This document shows, piece after piece, positions 31,970-45,097 of a DNA stretch of 64,000 nt. The translations under genes were made by a program, and so were the position numbers. The stretch comes from Batillaria attramentaria (Eukaryota > Mollusca > Gastropoda > Batillariidae). Where the stretch lies: NCBI GenBank assembly GCA_018292915.2, contig JACVVK020000088.1:88501-152500 (forward strand). Reading direction: 5' to 3'. Every line of letters begins with the position of its first letter. Position 1 is the stretch's first letter. The notes below the pieces were generated by a model. The model made no database searches. It was not told the DNA's origin and worked only from the letters and a program-made list of their open reading frames with translations.

Positions 31970-33959
31970 AGTAGGGGAGACTGGGTCCCTGCTGAGCTTT
32001 TTGCATTTGCTGGGTAAGTTGATGATCTCTAGCTGTGGCCTGGCATTATCTGCTGACCTCCTGTCTGGCTTTGGGTTGCTGCTAGTGGCTAGCTGCATCG
32101 TGGGAGCGGATCTGTTTCTGACTCCACCATATATACACTTCTCCATTAGGCTTGTATTTTTCACTTTCCCTCACTTCACCCATCTTTACCTTCTCAGGTT
32201 TACACAAAAGCTTTTCATTAATTAATCCTCTCTTTCTTTAACAGTCCCTTCATACTGTAGTAGAAACTTTTTCTTATCTAACCACCCATGCTATGGAGAG
32301 TCGGGATCTAGCTCTTTGCATTGTATTCATAGGAAGGCTTTTGACTTGCTGATTCAGTACTGTCTCTTCTGACAAACTGTTCAGAGGTGTTATTTGTATG
32401 GTATCATTCTTTTCATTGCATGGTCACATAGTGATTTTGAAGTGGTTTCTGATAATTCTCATCAGAAAATTGGGATTGACTGGGCTGAGTATGAAATCAG
32501 TGTTTGCCATAGTGGTGGCACTGGGTTGAGAAGGTACCCTTTGCATTTATCATTTCTCCTTAAAAATAAATAAAAATCCACGTCCGCTAATGGAGTTTAG
32601 GCATTTGTCTCAGTAAACTTTGGATGGCCCAAATAATGAACGCAATTGTTGACTGGTGCTTTTCGACAGGTAAGATTTTACTTTTTTACTTTCCAATTTT
32701 TCTGCATGCCTATTTGTTGGCAAAACATTTCTATTGGTGTGACAAAAGGTAAGTTTTCGAGAACAGTCATTGCTTGAGGACCTATTCCGAAAATGTGCAT
32801 AGTAACTTGGTTCCTGAGGTTTTTACTCACTAGAACTAGAAGACAAGTGGCGTAACTGCACCAGTGCATGCCACTCAAGTCATCTCCAGGACAGTGTGTA
32901 TCAACTTACCAGTGTATGTGACTATTTCATTATATGATATTTTAAGTGATATTCATGTTCTGGTGGTGGTATTTTCCCTTTGTGAAGGAGTCTTTGCTTT
33001 CTCTTTATGTATGACAGGTACATGGTCAGAGTCGTATACTAGGCAGTGCCTCAAAATGCACTGAAGATGGCCTACAGGTAGAAAACAGTGCACATGCACA
33101 TTATTACTGTTTCACTAGCTACCACTAGTACCAGTGACATGGTAAAGCAACTAAGTAAAGCTTACTAAGGTAAGTTAAGGCATCTTCATTGTACCACTGT
33201 AAGCAGGTAAGCATGTGTCTTACTCTTAAGTCTTACAAGTCTTAGTATGTAATTGAACCGTTTACAGAGGGCTTACTTACAGTAAAGCATTGGCAATGCT
33301 TTGTCTCTGGTTTTCATTGTTGTAGGATTTTCTACAGACCATATATCAACTTTTGTGTTCCATGCACATGCAGTATGTTAACTCTATCATTCCTCAAAAG
33401 TGTGCAGCATACTTCATAAAATTATGCAAAAGATCCTGAAACATGAGGTCATCCATGAAACATTGTTCTGCTTCAGGGTTTAAGAAATAGGAAGGCTGTT
33501 TAATTGCTCTTTTTATTGTTCCCTTTGTTGTTAGTTCCAGTGAAATTTACTCGGAGCTGTTTTTCAATACTTTAGTAAATCATGGAGCCGTATTTGGTAG
33601 ATGGATATATACACAGCTTCAACTTACATGTCTGTTCCTTGCTGCAGTAATTGGGGGCAGGGGTGGAGGGGAGTCATCTAAGTTCTCCATGAGTTGGGCC
33701 TCGTAAGTTGTATAAATTTAGGACAGTAAAAGGGTTGGAATGCAGTATGCTGTGGATCTCAACAGTTCCCCCCAGCTGTTTGGTTGTATTAAACTAATAA
33801 ATGCTTCTCTGTTTTGCCACTTGCACTCATCATCACAGGGGATTAACAGTAAGATCTGCCTACCAACAGGTTCTACTTTTCCCTCTTGGCATGCTGCTCG
33901 CCGCTTCTGCTTTTACAAACGCCTTCTGTTTTCCCATAGCCTCATGTCTTTTTCTCATT

Positions 33960-34160
33960 TTGACTCACCTGTGTAAGAGTGAGTCTATGTAATAGCCCTC
34001 CATTGTCTGTCTGTCTGTGACAAAACTTTTAACATTTTTTTCAGGAATTGTACAAACACCGAACTAAGCACAATGGTAGTCCGTAACAAGGGCTTCTCAA
34101 ACATATCATTTTGAATGACCTTCCCCAAAGGTGAGGGTCACAGGGCCAAGTTTTAAGCCC
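33960..34160. repeat. Dispersed repeat, copy 1 (related at 34955-35185 and 38787-38995)
   Basis: It shares with the other two copies the order GTCTGTCTGTCTGTG, an AAAACTTTTAACATT-like block, CAGGAAT/CAGAATC, then a CACCGAACT/CACCAAACTTGG block, and a downstream GGTCA-rich part. Copies differ by many substitutions. The family is unknown to me; no terminal repeats or coding sequence are visible. Confidence 0.5.
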
Positions 34161-34287
34161 CCCCCCCCCCCCCCCCCAAGTTTTATCTTTATGTCGGCAA
34201 CCACCAGTACTAGGTAATCCAAACTTAGTACAGGTGAAGTTTATATAAAAAAGCTTATATGTGTACAAGTCCGGTGAGATTAACCAA

Positions 34288-34415
34288 GGGGGGTGGGTGT
34301 TGGGGCGTTTAACGTCCTTTTCCACCATATACGGGTGAAATCAAAGACCGGGCAACGATGAATAAGCCAGCACAAATATTTGGCCCCAGCCGGGATACAA
34401 ACTCGCGACCCAATG
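34288..34415 (-). mobile_element. tRNA-derived SINE, family A (copy 3, 5'-truncated)
   Basis: On the minus strand the body CCAAATATTTGTGCTGGC through AAAAGGACGTTAAACGCC and a CCACCC tail is present. The head is cut just upstream of the B-box, so the A-box is missing. Confidence 0.8.
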
Positions 34416-37143
34416 ATCAAGGGGGCAAGGTCACAGGGGGTGAGTGAAAGTTCCAGAACATTTGCCTTATCTACATTGATGGTAAGAATGCCTTTTTGAG
34501 TGATCTCAGATCAAGGTAACACCTGAGTCAGAGAGGTTTTGCCGTGGTAGTTTTCTGTTTATGGTTGTACTATTGCAGGTAGGCTGGAGGAAAAATGAGA
34601 TTAAATGCTGCTTAGCCTCAGTCATATTTTGGCTTTCAGGAGTACCAAGTGGATGCCTTTTTGTTTCAGCATCCTCAGCTCTGTACAATGTACAGGGAGG
34701 CAGACTTTGCACACATCTGTATTGAAAATGAATTGACACTCCATATTCTTTCATTCTGAATAGTCACACATTTTGGGGTTCTGCTTTTTTTTTGTGTCAG
34801 TAGTCCTGTCAATCATTAATTCCAACATGTCAGCATTACTACTTTGTTGGTAGTTTTATAGGTTTTGGACTCAGATGTCTAACAAAGTAAGTCCGTGTAA
34901 TCCTCAGTGGACCTGTGTGTGTTTTTTTTCAGTCTGTCTGTGGTAAGCTATTACCCTGGCATTTTCTCTGAAACTTCAAATTGGAGAAACATCAAACTTG
35001 GTACGAAGTTAGTTGATGACAAGGGTTGTCCAAGCATTTTCCCATAAACTAAAGGTCAGGGTCGCAAGGTCACACGAAAGTTCGCAGAACTTGTATTATC
35101 TCACCTTCTCAGTATCCACAAACACTATGCTAGGCAGCCAAGACACATTTAGTTCAGAGGGCACAAGTTTGCGTGACCTTGCAGAGTACAAGAGTTACTT
35201 CCCTTAGATTAACTGTATTTCATTGGCTGTCTGTGTCAAACAAAGTATAAATTTGATGACTAACACTAAGTCTTATCTCTTCCTGACCAAAATGTTGTGT
35301 TGCTGAAACTCTCTGAATGCTTGTTCAAACTGATGTTCTATTGAAGTGCGGTTAGGCGCAGTAAAACATTCATTTTGTGATTCAAGTAGTGTTGTAGAGC
35401 GGGAAATGCCTAGACACACTTTTTTGTTTTGCATGCTGTCTAAAACCAATACAAACATTGCTTAGAAGCACCTGTAGGTTTCAAATAATATAGCTATTTT
35501 AAAAGTTGGTTAGCTAACTTGTGTCGGTATTTGATGGCCACCTGACACATTTTGTAATGCACAGTTTCCCTGTGATTTGTTTTGCTGTGCTTTGAAACAG
35601 TTTTAGTCGTTTGCTATTCCCATTTTATTTTAGTTCAATTTGTGTACTAATCATTTCGGTTCTTTTCAGATTTCATGAGAAACAGTGTTCCCTTGTCTTT
35701 TACTTCTGTTAATTCTTTTTTTTTATTTGAGTCAGTGCCAATTTGTTGATGCTTTGCTTCCACCCTTGAATCATATTTGTTGCCTCAGTCATTGATGGAT
35801 GTGGTCTCATTTTTACCTCTTGCCAAGTGGAAAAAGTGGAAAAGCTGTCTTCATGTCAGTATCATGGCAAGATTAATGAGCAGTGTGTGGAATAGAAAAT
35901 ACAGTATAAGTAGTTTCGTTTCTAATGACAAAGACATAATTTCAATAACATATTTTGGTGTATTTGCCCCCACAATTGCTGTGTCAGTTTGGCTGACTTT
36001 TTTAATATATTATTTAAAAAAAATGAAAGTGTCATTTGGTTAAAACATGACGATCTTGTCACTTGAATTGTTTTTGTACATTGCTATACCTAGTTTTCCT
36101 CCCCGAGTAAAAAGCCATTACAAATTTACTCCTCAGTATTATCACCTGCCAGTCCCTGCTGATCTCTGCTTTTCTCAGTTTGAATCACTACTCTGCATCT
36201 TAGGGATCTATACTCATCTAAAGTGCAGTGAAGATCGCTAATCCATTGGCATTGTTAGTATTGTTCACATTTAATCCAGTACAGATGGTCCTATTCAGTT
36301 TAAAAGATTTTTTGTGACAGTACCAGAGCTGCCAATATGTTAAGGTATTGTTGAGTGGTCTTTTTTTACTGTTGAGGGATATATGATTGTTGTGTAATTT
36401 GCAGAGCTGATGTCCTGCAGTCCTGGGAGCTGCAGCAGCCAGCCTATGACAACCAGCATCACTGAGGAACGCATGTGACAGGAGTGAGTGTAACAGTGAA
36501 GAAGGATATAGTCTTGCAACAGGATAATTGAACTGCGGCAACTCTGTCATATAGCACTGTGCTTGGCTCTTTCGGGGTTTTTTTTTTGCCATTTCGCAGT
36601 ATGTTTCTTTACATTAACGTCTCATGAGACACCAGCGTTCAGTCCAAGAGAACTGTGTGGACACAACTTGTAACACTTGCTTCAGGAAGCAAGCGTAACA
36701 AAAAGAACTGGGAGAAAGGGAGTCAGTTTCGTTTCTGAAGTTATCCCTCTTCCTATCGCTGTGCTGGAAAGGAAAAATCGCCTTTCAATTCAGACTATGC
36801 CTGAAGTCTGATGGAACTTTCAGCTACGTGTACCTCCAACATGGATGAAGCCCAGTTTTCATTCTTTGCTGGACTGGAAAGCTATGTCCCAAAGTTTCCT
36901 TCAATCTTACAATGCGTGCAGTATGTATGTCAAATTCTGAAGTTGACTGTATAATGTGCTGATGGCAAGTAAATGTATGTGACCATTGTGGCTCACAGTC
37001 CAAACACAAGTGTCTATGGAAATGCATTCACAGAATGTGATAGTTTTCATGAGATATTACCTACCTTGTTTCAAGAAGTGCTAGCCTGCCCCATATTGGG
37101 ACTAAGGTGGCATTGCTTTCTTACGTTTGTCAGTTCCCCCCCC

Positions 37144-37177
<34 letters not shown>

Positions 37178-39416
37178 AGGCGAGACTGCTGGCTTTGTTT
37201 CCCCCAAGTCCTGCAATACATTTTATCAGTGGAATAAGGGCCTCACAACCCTGATACACACTCCCAGCAAGGTACCAGGCGCCCTCCTGAGATTTCATGG
37301 GTCATGTTGCAATGTAGATTTTGTAAAGGCTATGGCCAGTGTTATACATTGATGTAACTGGTTCTGGCACCTTCTAGTGGTATTTTTAGTGGAGGTCTGG
37401 GTTTACATGTACCGCCGTCTTTGACTGTCTTTTAACGGGTCTGTGTTTAAATTTCTAATTTGTGGAGAACCGTGGTTTTCTGCAATTGTACAGGTGCATA
37501 CTTTTGCTTTTCTGTTTCCCAGGAAAGTCTCTGCGTTACAAGGCTAATCAAATGACATAATTCATTTAACTCTTGATATGTCTCTCACTGTTAAATTTCT
37601 GATTTGTAACTTTACACTGTGATATGCACATCGGTGGTTCGCTACTTTGGCGCATATGTGGTACATGTACTCAGTAGTAAGTTTTGATATTTCTCATGTG
37701 TACATGGTGTTTACGGTTGTTTGTCTTCTGAAAAGAGCCTTGTAATCTGTTTTAGGACAAAAAGAAAATAATAAACCAAACGAACATGCATTTATGATCA
37801 CTTTAGTAACCTTTGACTTCCAGTGGATGCTGGATTTAACTGAACCTAGTCAAACAACATGAGTTTGTTTTGTTTTTTCTCCCTGCCTTTTTCAGTTCAG
37901 GGTTGTGTGGTTTCTTTTTTCTTTTTGACTTTCTTAAGAAAATAGACAATATTTTGTGCAAACCAGTGCTGTTAATCATTTCAGTGAAGAATATTTGGTA
38001 CATTTTAATATTTTGAGATTTGCTTGTGTTTTGTATGCAGTGACAGCAGAAGAATTGCATTGACTAGAGTTTCTGCTTTTATGACCGTTTTATGCAAACT
38101 CCACATTGCCTCATTTGTTAACACTTTTTATTCATGTATTGCTTCATCTCATGGTATCTAGGACAGATGTACTCGTACTTAAAGAAATTAATTACAGGCG
38201 ATTGTGATTTTTTATTATTATGCTGTAACTAAATTAAAGAAAGTGTATCCAGATATATGTAGAAAATATAGAAATAAAAGGTGTATCAAGTCTGCTCAGC
38301 AAGATAGATAAAATCAGTGGGTGAAAATTAAGTTATGTAAAAGTCAGTAGAATGTATCAAGATGTATAGTCATGCCACTGAAAAAGGCACTCATAAACAT
38401 AGTCTCATGTCATGTGAGATGCACAAAGTTAAAATGTTTCTCTCTCTCTCTCTCTTGCTAAAATACATGTACTTGCATCTTGTCTCCTGCACGTAATCAT
38501 GCAGACACTTTAAGTGAGCATGATAAGCAGATCAATACTCTTGAGCAAGATGTGCAGTCTTAGCCTTAGAATCGCCTGTTTCATCTCTTGAGTTTGTCAG
38601 TTCCAGTGTTAGTAATTTCTTGAGCTGTTGATACTGCTTACGATAAACAATACTTTGCTGCCACCAGTAGTGAATTTGAATAAATGTGGTGTCAGAATGA
38701 TGCTTACTCAGCACAAATAAAATGTGAATGATTCATGGTTGATTCTGTTATCTTTTTCGGGAAAAGTAGAGGCATTTTTGGCATACTTGTGTAACAAAGG
38801 GAGTCTATGTCCTCCGTTGTCTGTATGTCTGTCTGTGTGTGTGTCACAAAAAAAACTTTAACATTGTCATTTTCTCAGAATCAACAAACGGTAGAAGCAC
38901 CAAACTTGGCTTGCTGATGGACAGCAACAATACCTTACAAAAACACTCTTGAATGACTTTGACCCGTTTTACAAGTGAGCCAAATAGGCTTCTGCCTCTC
39001 TAGTGTTGTTTTTTCTTCATTACCCCACATGTTGATTTTGAAGAAGTAAGCTTTTCATTATTAAGAAGGGGAAGGGGGGGATCTGACTACTGGTGTTTAA
39101 CATCCAGTGCAAGAGGCCACTGATTACATGTGCCAGGACACTGGGGGATGAGGGCAGGGCTCTACATGGTATATACAGGTCAACGTTTACTAATCTGTGC
39201 TCAACCTGCTAACAGTAATTGACTTGTAGCCTCCATCTAGCCAGAGTTGCTTTTTTCTCCAATCCATATTATCCTAATTAGTCTGCAATCAACCCCTGTT
39301 CTATATTAATACTGTTGAACGTATTTTTTGCCATGGTGAATTCGAGATATCGCGGTTCACCCCATCTTTCCAAAATGGATTGTCTTATTGTCATAGTAAG
39401 CCGTAGAGGCATGACC

Positions 39417-40124
39417 GGTGACACAACATTTCAGCGCGACGACTTTTCAGCGCCGTACATTTCAGCGCCATACAGCGCCTCCCCCTCCGAGTGAATAGCC
39501 GGGGGCGGTGGCTGTTAGCGGGGGGGGGGGGGGGGGGGCTGTTAGCGGCGTCCTTTTGATTGCTTTGCAATCAGTACGAGGTCTGTAGGAAGCAGTCAGC
39601 TTTGTGTTTGTAAACCGATCAACTTCCAAGGTGTACGAATACGTGAAGGTGTTGTCACCCTGTTTGTCGTTTCTATTGCTTCCAATTGAGACGACGACGT
39701 GTTAATGTGCGTGAATCCGCTGTCAGGCTCCTGCCCCGAAGCGGCAAAAGTACAAAGACTTAAAAAAGCGTGTGAAAACCATAATCCTGCAGTACAATGC
39801 AGGAGATCGTTCTCTCATGGACACGATGGAGGGACTTGCATTTGCGTTCATGTTTTAGGCCAACTAGGCATGTTTTACAATGGAGAGACACCAAACGACC
39901 CATTTGGATTTTAGTGATTTTAATGGACACCATGGGTTTTAGATAATTTGTCATTAAAGTTTAACTTGTTAAAAAAATGTGATTAGCTAGTTTACGTGTT
40001 TAGCTAGTTCTCTCTCTCTCTCTCTCTCTCTCTCTAATCGTTTGGCGCTGAAATGTACGGCGCTGAAAAGTCGTCGCGCTGAAATGTTGGCGCTGAAATG
40101 TTGGCGCTGAAGTGTCATGGAACC
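39417..40124. mobile_element. Mutator-like non-autonomous DNA element with 10-bp target duplication
   Basis: The left end GGTGACACAACATTTCAGCG and the right end (inverted) GGTTCCATGACACTTCAGCG start similarly. They share a longer inner block with repeated TTTCAGCGC units (39429-39475 against about 40038-40115). The 10-mer AGGCATGACC flanks it at 39407-39416 and 40125-40134. Long target duplications (9-11 bp) point to the Mutator superfamily. A G-run (39520-39538) and a (CT)n tract (40009-40035) lie inside. There is no transposase; the short frame around 39722-39858 (with KRQKYKDLKKRVKTIILQ) is unrecognised and could be captured host sequence. Confidence 0.7.
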
Positions 40125-40129
40125 AGGCA

Positions 40130-41950
40130 TGACCATATTGATGGGAGACTTCAACGCCAAGATTGGATCAGACTGACAACACAGGCTACGAGGACACCAT
40201 GGGAACACACGGACTGGGACAGATGAACGAAAATGGCGAGCGCTTTGCAGACTTTTGTGCCCAGAACCAGCTAGTGATAGGAGGCAGCATCTTCCCACAC
40301 AAGCGCATCCACAAGGCCACATGGAGATCGCCGGACCATGTCACGGAGAACCAGATTGATCACATCTGCATCAGCCGGAAGTTCAGGAGATCGTGGCGAG
40401 ATGTGCGCGTGATGACGGGTGCCGATGTATCATCATACCACCACCTTCTTGCAACATTGAGACTTTGACACACCAACGCCTACAACACACTGACCAGGTA
40501 CAACGTTGGACTACTCAGGAGCACAGACACACAAGCAGCATTCCGGATCAGAATTTCCAACAGGTTCCAGCCACTGCAAGACCTTATAGAAGACAGTGGA
40601 ATGGACATCGAGACACAGTGGGAACACAGCAAGAAACTCTGGCACGACACATGCGAAGAGGTCCTTGGCAAGAGAAAGACCCAACACAAGGAATGGATCT
40701 CTGCTGATACCGTCCAGAAGCTGGAAGCTAGGAAAGAGAAGAAAACGGCACTGAACACGAGCCGAACAAGGAAAGCTAAGGCAAAGGCACAAGAAGAATA
40801 CACAGCAGCTGACAGAGAAGTGAAGAGGAGCATCAGGAAGGACAAGAGGGACTACATCGACAACCTGGCCAGTCAAGCAGAGGAAGCAGCCCGACAAGGG
40901 AATCTAAAAGACCTGTACCAGGTGACCAAGAAGCTCGCAGGCAAATTTCAGCAGACAGACAAACCAGTGAAGGACAAGAACGGGCACCCACTGACAACAA
41001 CTGAGGAACAGCTGAAGCGATGGGCAGAACACTTCAGGGAGCTGTTAAATCGCCCCATCCCTGAAACACCACCAGACATCCCACCAGCAGAGACAGAACT
41101 ACCCATCAATTGCGACAAGCCCACTAAGGCGGAGATCAGAAAAGCCATCATGACACTGAGAAATGGGAAAGCTGCAGGACCGGCAGAAGCTATCAAAGCA
41201 GACACAGAGACAGCCGTCAACATGCTGCACAGCCTATTCAGCAAGATCTTGGAGAAGGAAGAGGTGCCAGCCCCGTGGAAAGAAGGTATCGTCATCAAGC
41301 TGCCAAAGAAAGGGGACCTCAGGGACTGCAGCAACTACCGAGGGATCATGCTCCTGTCAGTGCCAGGCAAGGTTTTCAACAGAATTCTACTGGAGAGGAC
41401 GAGGGAGGCAGTTGACCCCATGTTCCGAGACCAGCAGGCAGGCTTTCGCAGGAACAGCAGCCTACGCATCATTGTTGAGCAGTCACTGGAGTGGAACTCC
41501 CCGCTCTACATCAACTTCAAGACTATGAGACGGCCTTCAACAGTGTAGACAGAAAGGCGCTGTGGAAGCTGCTAAGGCACTATTGAGTTCCCGGGAAGAT
41601 CATCTCCCTGATCCGGTGCACCTACCAAGACATAAGCTGCAGGATTGCCCATGCCGGCCAGTTGTCAGAAAGCTTCGAGGTGAAGACCGGAGTCCGCCAG
41701 GGATGCCTGTTGTCCCCGTTCCTTTTCCTCCTGGTCATCGATTGGATCATGAAGACCACTACAGCAGGCAGGAAAAACGGGATACAGTGGACACTCTGGA
41801 CGCAGCTGGATGACCTTGACTTTGCGGACGACCTGGCGCTCCTGTCTTACAGCCACAGCCAGGTGCAGGACAAGACTACTTGCCTGGAAGCCATGTCAGC
41901 TGGAGCAGGACTCAGAATCAACAGGAAGAAAACCGAGCTGATGAAGATGA
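40130..41950 (+). pseudogene. Degraded RTE LINE copy (endonuclease-reverse transcriptase)
   Basis: It corresponds to about 12029-13890 of the intact RTE, with high identity. It is truncated at both ends. Lesions seen: a 4-base insertion (TGAC) near 40172; loss of the segment after 40465 that creates a stop at TTTGA; a 12-base deletion near 41180; loss of the SCADQIA-coding segment near 41458; a change in the DYEKAFD box near 41520; and a stop (TATTGA) near 41583. Open pieces still show GVRQGCLLSPFLF and DLDFADDLALLS. The 3' end runs straight into the minisatellite. Confidence 0.93.
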
Positions 41951-42378
41951 CACACCACCACCACTGACTACACCTACCGCCACTAGCCTGACACCGTGAG
42001 GACACCACACACACCCCCACGTGACACACCATCACCACCACTGACTACACCTACCGCCACTAGCCTGACACCGTGGGGACACCACACACATCCACACGTG
42101 ACACACCACCACCACCACCACTGACTACACCTACCGCCACTAGCCTGACACCGTGAGGACACCACACACACCCACACGTGACACACCACCACCACTGACT
42201 ACACCTACCGCCACTAGCCTGACACCGTGAGGACACCACACACACCCACACGTGACACACCATCACCACCACTGACTACACCTACCGCCACTAGCCTGAC
42301 ACCGTGAGGACACCACACACACCCACACGTGACACATCACCACCACCACTGACTACACCTACCGCCACTAGCCTGACA
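41951..42378. repeat. Minisatellite, about six units of 77 bp
   Basis: CTGACTACACCTACCGCC starts at 41964, 42041, 42121, 42195, 42272 and 42349, so the spacings are 77, 80, 74, 77 and 77. The differences are multiples of three and come from the number of CAC/ACC triplets. Units are otherwise nearly identical. It produces spurious ORFs on the minus strand. Confidence 0.95.
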
Positions 42379-43407
42379 GGACACTACACCATCTTGGTAA
42401 TGGCCGTAAACCCGAAACCGCTCATGCTGACCGTCCATAAAATGAAGCGAGCTGATCTCCATTTAATGATTGTTGATTGGCACGCGTGCGGGACCGGCCG
42501 TTTTACTTCCTCAGTCCCACAACGGCTCGTGTTTCAGTCTCTGCGCTCTACTGTTAGATAAGATTCCTCGGCGTTGAGTGGACCCGGACTGACGCCATCA
42601 GTCAACGCCTGGATCGATTTAAATACAGTCTGTGGCGGTGAGCACAATACCTTAAGAAAACCCTTTGCAACGTGTACCCTCAATGTAAGCAACGCGCCGA
42701 CTGAGCATGAACGATATTTTTCCTGATGTAATACCCACTTTCATGAATCGGCTCAAAGCGCCGCGAACTGAATCCAACACGCACGCTCATGTGAATCACA
42801 CGCATTCTCTCACACACTGGACATAAACACATTACAATCACGTGGTGCGAAGGGTCAGCTCAGCTATGTAAATTTAAATTTAGAATTGTATTTGTTTTTC
42901 AAGTTTGGTGGGCTGAACATTTCCAAAGCAGAAATGTTTTATTTGTCGTATATGCGTTAACGGTGAGCCACTTCTCAAATCGAAATTCCGACGCATAACA
43001 TTTGAAGATAACAACTGGCCTCATTATTTGCTGACAGAAGTATGGTGACAGATCTGCAGTCTCACATTTATTCTCATCAGTCCCCCCCCCCCCCCCCCAC
43101 CGACCGCCACTCCCACCCCCGGCCTCAAAAAACAAAACCGACAAAAACAAAAACAAAAACATTTGTGTCACACACACTACCACCATCAACAAAAACCCGA
43201 ATCGGCATTTGTGCTTGGCGATTTGTAGACTGAGTCACAGTGATGACCACACCATGTCGTGTTGTGGCTGTCGTTTTCTGGCGTTCCGAAAGGCTGCAAG
43301 AGGAAAATAGTCAGGCTGTATGCGTCTAGAAGTGCTAGTTCATTTTGGTAAAAATCGGACAGAACTCTGGCAGTTTATATATAAGCATTTGTGTGCAAGT
43401 GCATGTG

Positions 43408-44605
43408 TAATTAGCATACACGGTCGGAAATAGGAAGTAGCCGCTGATGCTGGTGGGTGATACCCACGCGCGCGCGCACGTGTGTGTGTGTGTGTGTGTG
43501 TGACACAAAGTTCCAGAAACCCTCGCAACTATCTAGATTCAGTTGAGTGCAGCGTTCTGAAACTGAACTGGAACTAATTTGTGGCGAAGATCCGCTAAAT
43601 GCCTCCGTACACTTTTTGTTCCGACAGAGCAAATTCCCTGGTGTTGCGTGGATGATTTCCCCAGCGGTGACGGGAGAGCGGGGGGGAGGGGGGGGGGGGT
43701 TGAGAGCAGGAGAAGCTTTTCACAGCGGACTGATTACGTAAATTTCTCCCTTTTCAATCCATGGACCGTCGGGTGCGCGGCATCGTTCTTTCATCTGATC
43801 ATTGAGTCGTTCATTTTTTGTCATCATATTTGTACATGATGTATGCCGTACCTAATTTGTTAAATTGCCTAATTCATGGAATAGGCAGTAACTTTGCCTA
43901 ATAGCATGAACTAGGCAGTTTATTGCCGAAAATGTAAAATGTTTTTTTGAAAAGTTGCCCGGCTATTGAATGAATTAGATATATAAATAAAGCATGATGT
44001 GAAGGAAATAACAGACATAAGACAATAAAATAAGAAGCAAATGAGATGCCGCGTGAAGCATTTGGATTGCCGATGTCAGCTTTCAAATCAAAGGAATGCA
44101 AGTATGGACGTGGTATAAATAATTTTCTCAGTTCGGTGCTTCCGATTACGTAAAATACACCACACTCGTTTGTTGATTTCGACCGTAAAACTGCTCGTTA
44201 AAACTCGCAGTTTTACGGTCGAAATCAACAAACTCGTGTGGTGTATTTTCGGGGGCACCTCATTGTGAAAACTATATATATATATATATATATTTATTAC
44301 GTATGTAGCACCTCTGGTTGTTATTACCTCATGTTGATACTGTCAAACTACGATTACAAATAGTATTGAAATGGATGGTGGTTCATCACAAAACATTCAT
44401 TACGCTTTATCCTTCACGGGATAAAGTTAAAGAAAGAAAGAAAGAAAAGAAAAAGAAACTAGAGGCGACTGTGGTGGCGATATGTCGATCTTTCTCTGAC
44501 TGACGTACACGACTACCAGCAAGAAACGTTCAGCGCTGGATAATTAGCATACACGGTCGGAAATAGGAAGTAGCCGCTGATGCTGGTCGGTGATACCCAC
44601 GCGCG
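43408..44605. repeat. 63-bp direct repeats bounding a 1.2-kb segment
   Basis: TAATTAGCATACACGGTCGG through GATACCCACGCGCG is present at 43408-43470 and 44541-44605 with one clear mismatch (GGTGGG/GGTCGG). The segment between them is about 1.07 kb, without coding potential. This could be a very short LTR-type element (TRIM-like) or a local duplication. No target duplication is visible. Confidence 0.6.
44152..44250. repeat. Hairpin: 43-bp arms around a 12-bp loop
   Basis: AAAATACACCACACTCG through CCGTAAAACTGC at 44152-44194 is inverted at 44207-44250 with a two-base difference (CAAACGAGTG against CAAACTCGTG). Loop: TCGTTAAAACTC. Confidence 0.85.
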
Positions 44606-45097
44606 GAACATACAAAACCCAGAAGCCATTTTAAAGAAACTTCTCCCAAGACATTTCTAGAAATAGATAAAAGCGCAAGCCATTGAAAGCCGTCTGATTG
44701 CCAGCGCCCTCTCGGTCGTGCGGAGTTAAGTGGAGAAGGGGATGCACGGTCATGAGGCCGGCGGTCTTCGTGTATGTCGTGTCTGGTGTCCTTTTGCAGG
44801 TCTCCATGCTTAGTCTACAACCTTTAATGCCTCCAGCTGTGCTCCTGCTTGTCACGTATTGACCAGTTTCTACCTTCCACTAGCTTTCTTTACAACTGTG
44901 TGAGATCAAACAGAATAGGCCATTGGCATATCAGCACCGTAGGCTGAACAACTACGAGCATCAGCAGTGGCTCCTTCAGCGACGTAAGGAAAAACTTCAG
45001 ACGCTGCGTCATAATGACCTTAGCCCCACTAGGGATACAAGTACATGTACAGTTTATTTCAGCAGATTACACTTGAAGCACACAGGCCGTACTAGGT

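Larger units (their letters stand above)
31970..39406 (+). other. BicD 3'UTR and downstream intergenic region, no gene recognised
   Basis: This AT-rich 7.4-kb stretch has only short ORFs without recognisable motifs. Poly-A signals (AATAAA) occur at several places, including about 32562, 37771, 38273 and 38715, so the transcript end cannot be fixed. It contains a C-run at 34160-34177, a long C-run at 37146-37177, a reverse SINE copy (34288-34415) and three copies of a dispersed repeat (about 33960, 34960, 38790). Confidence 0.6.

Noticed and set aside
41950..42378. CRISPR-like array
   Set aside because: The 77-bp units are tandem without spacers, in a eukaryotic genome; this is a minisatellite.
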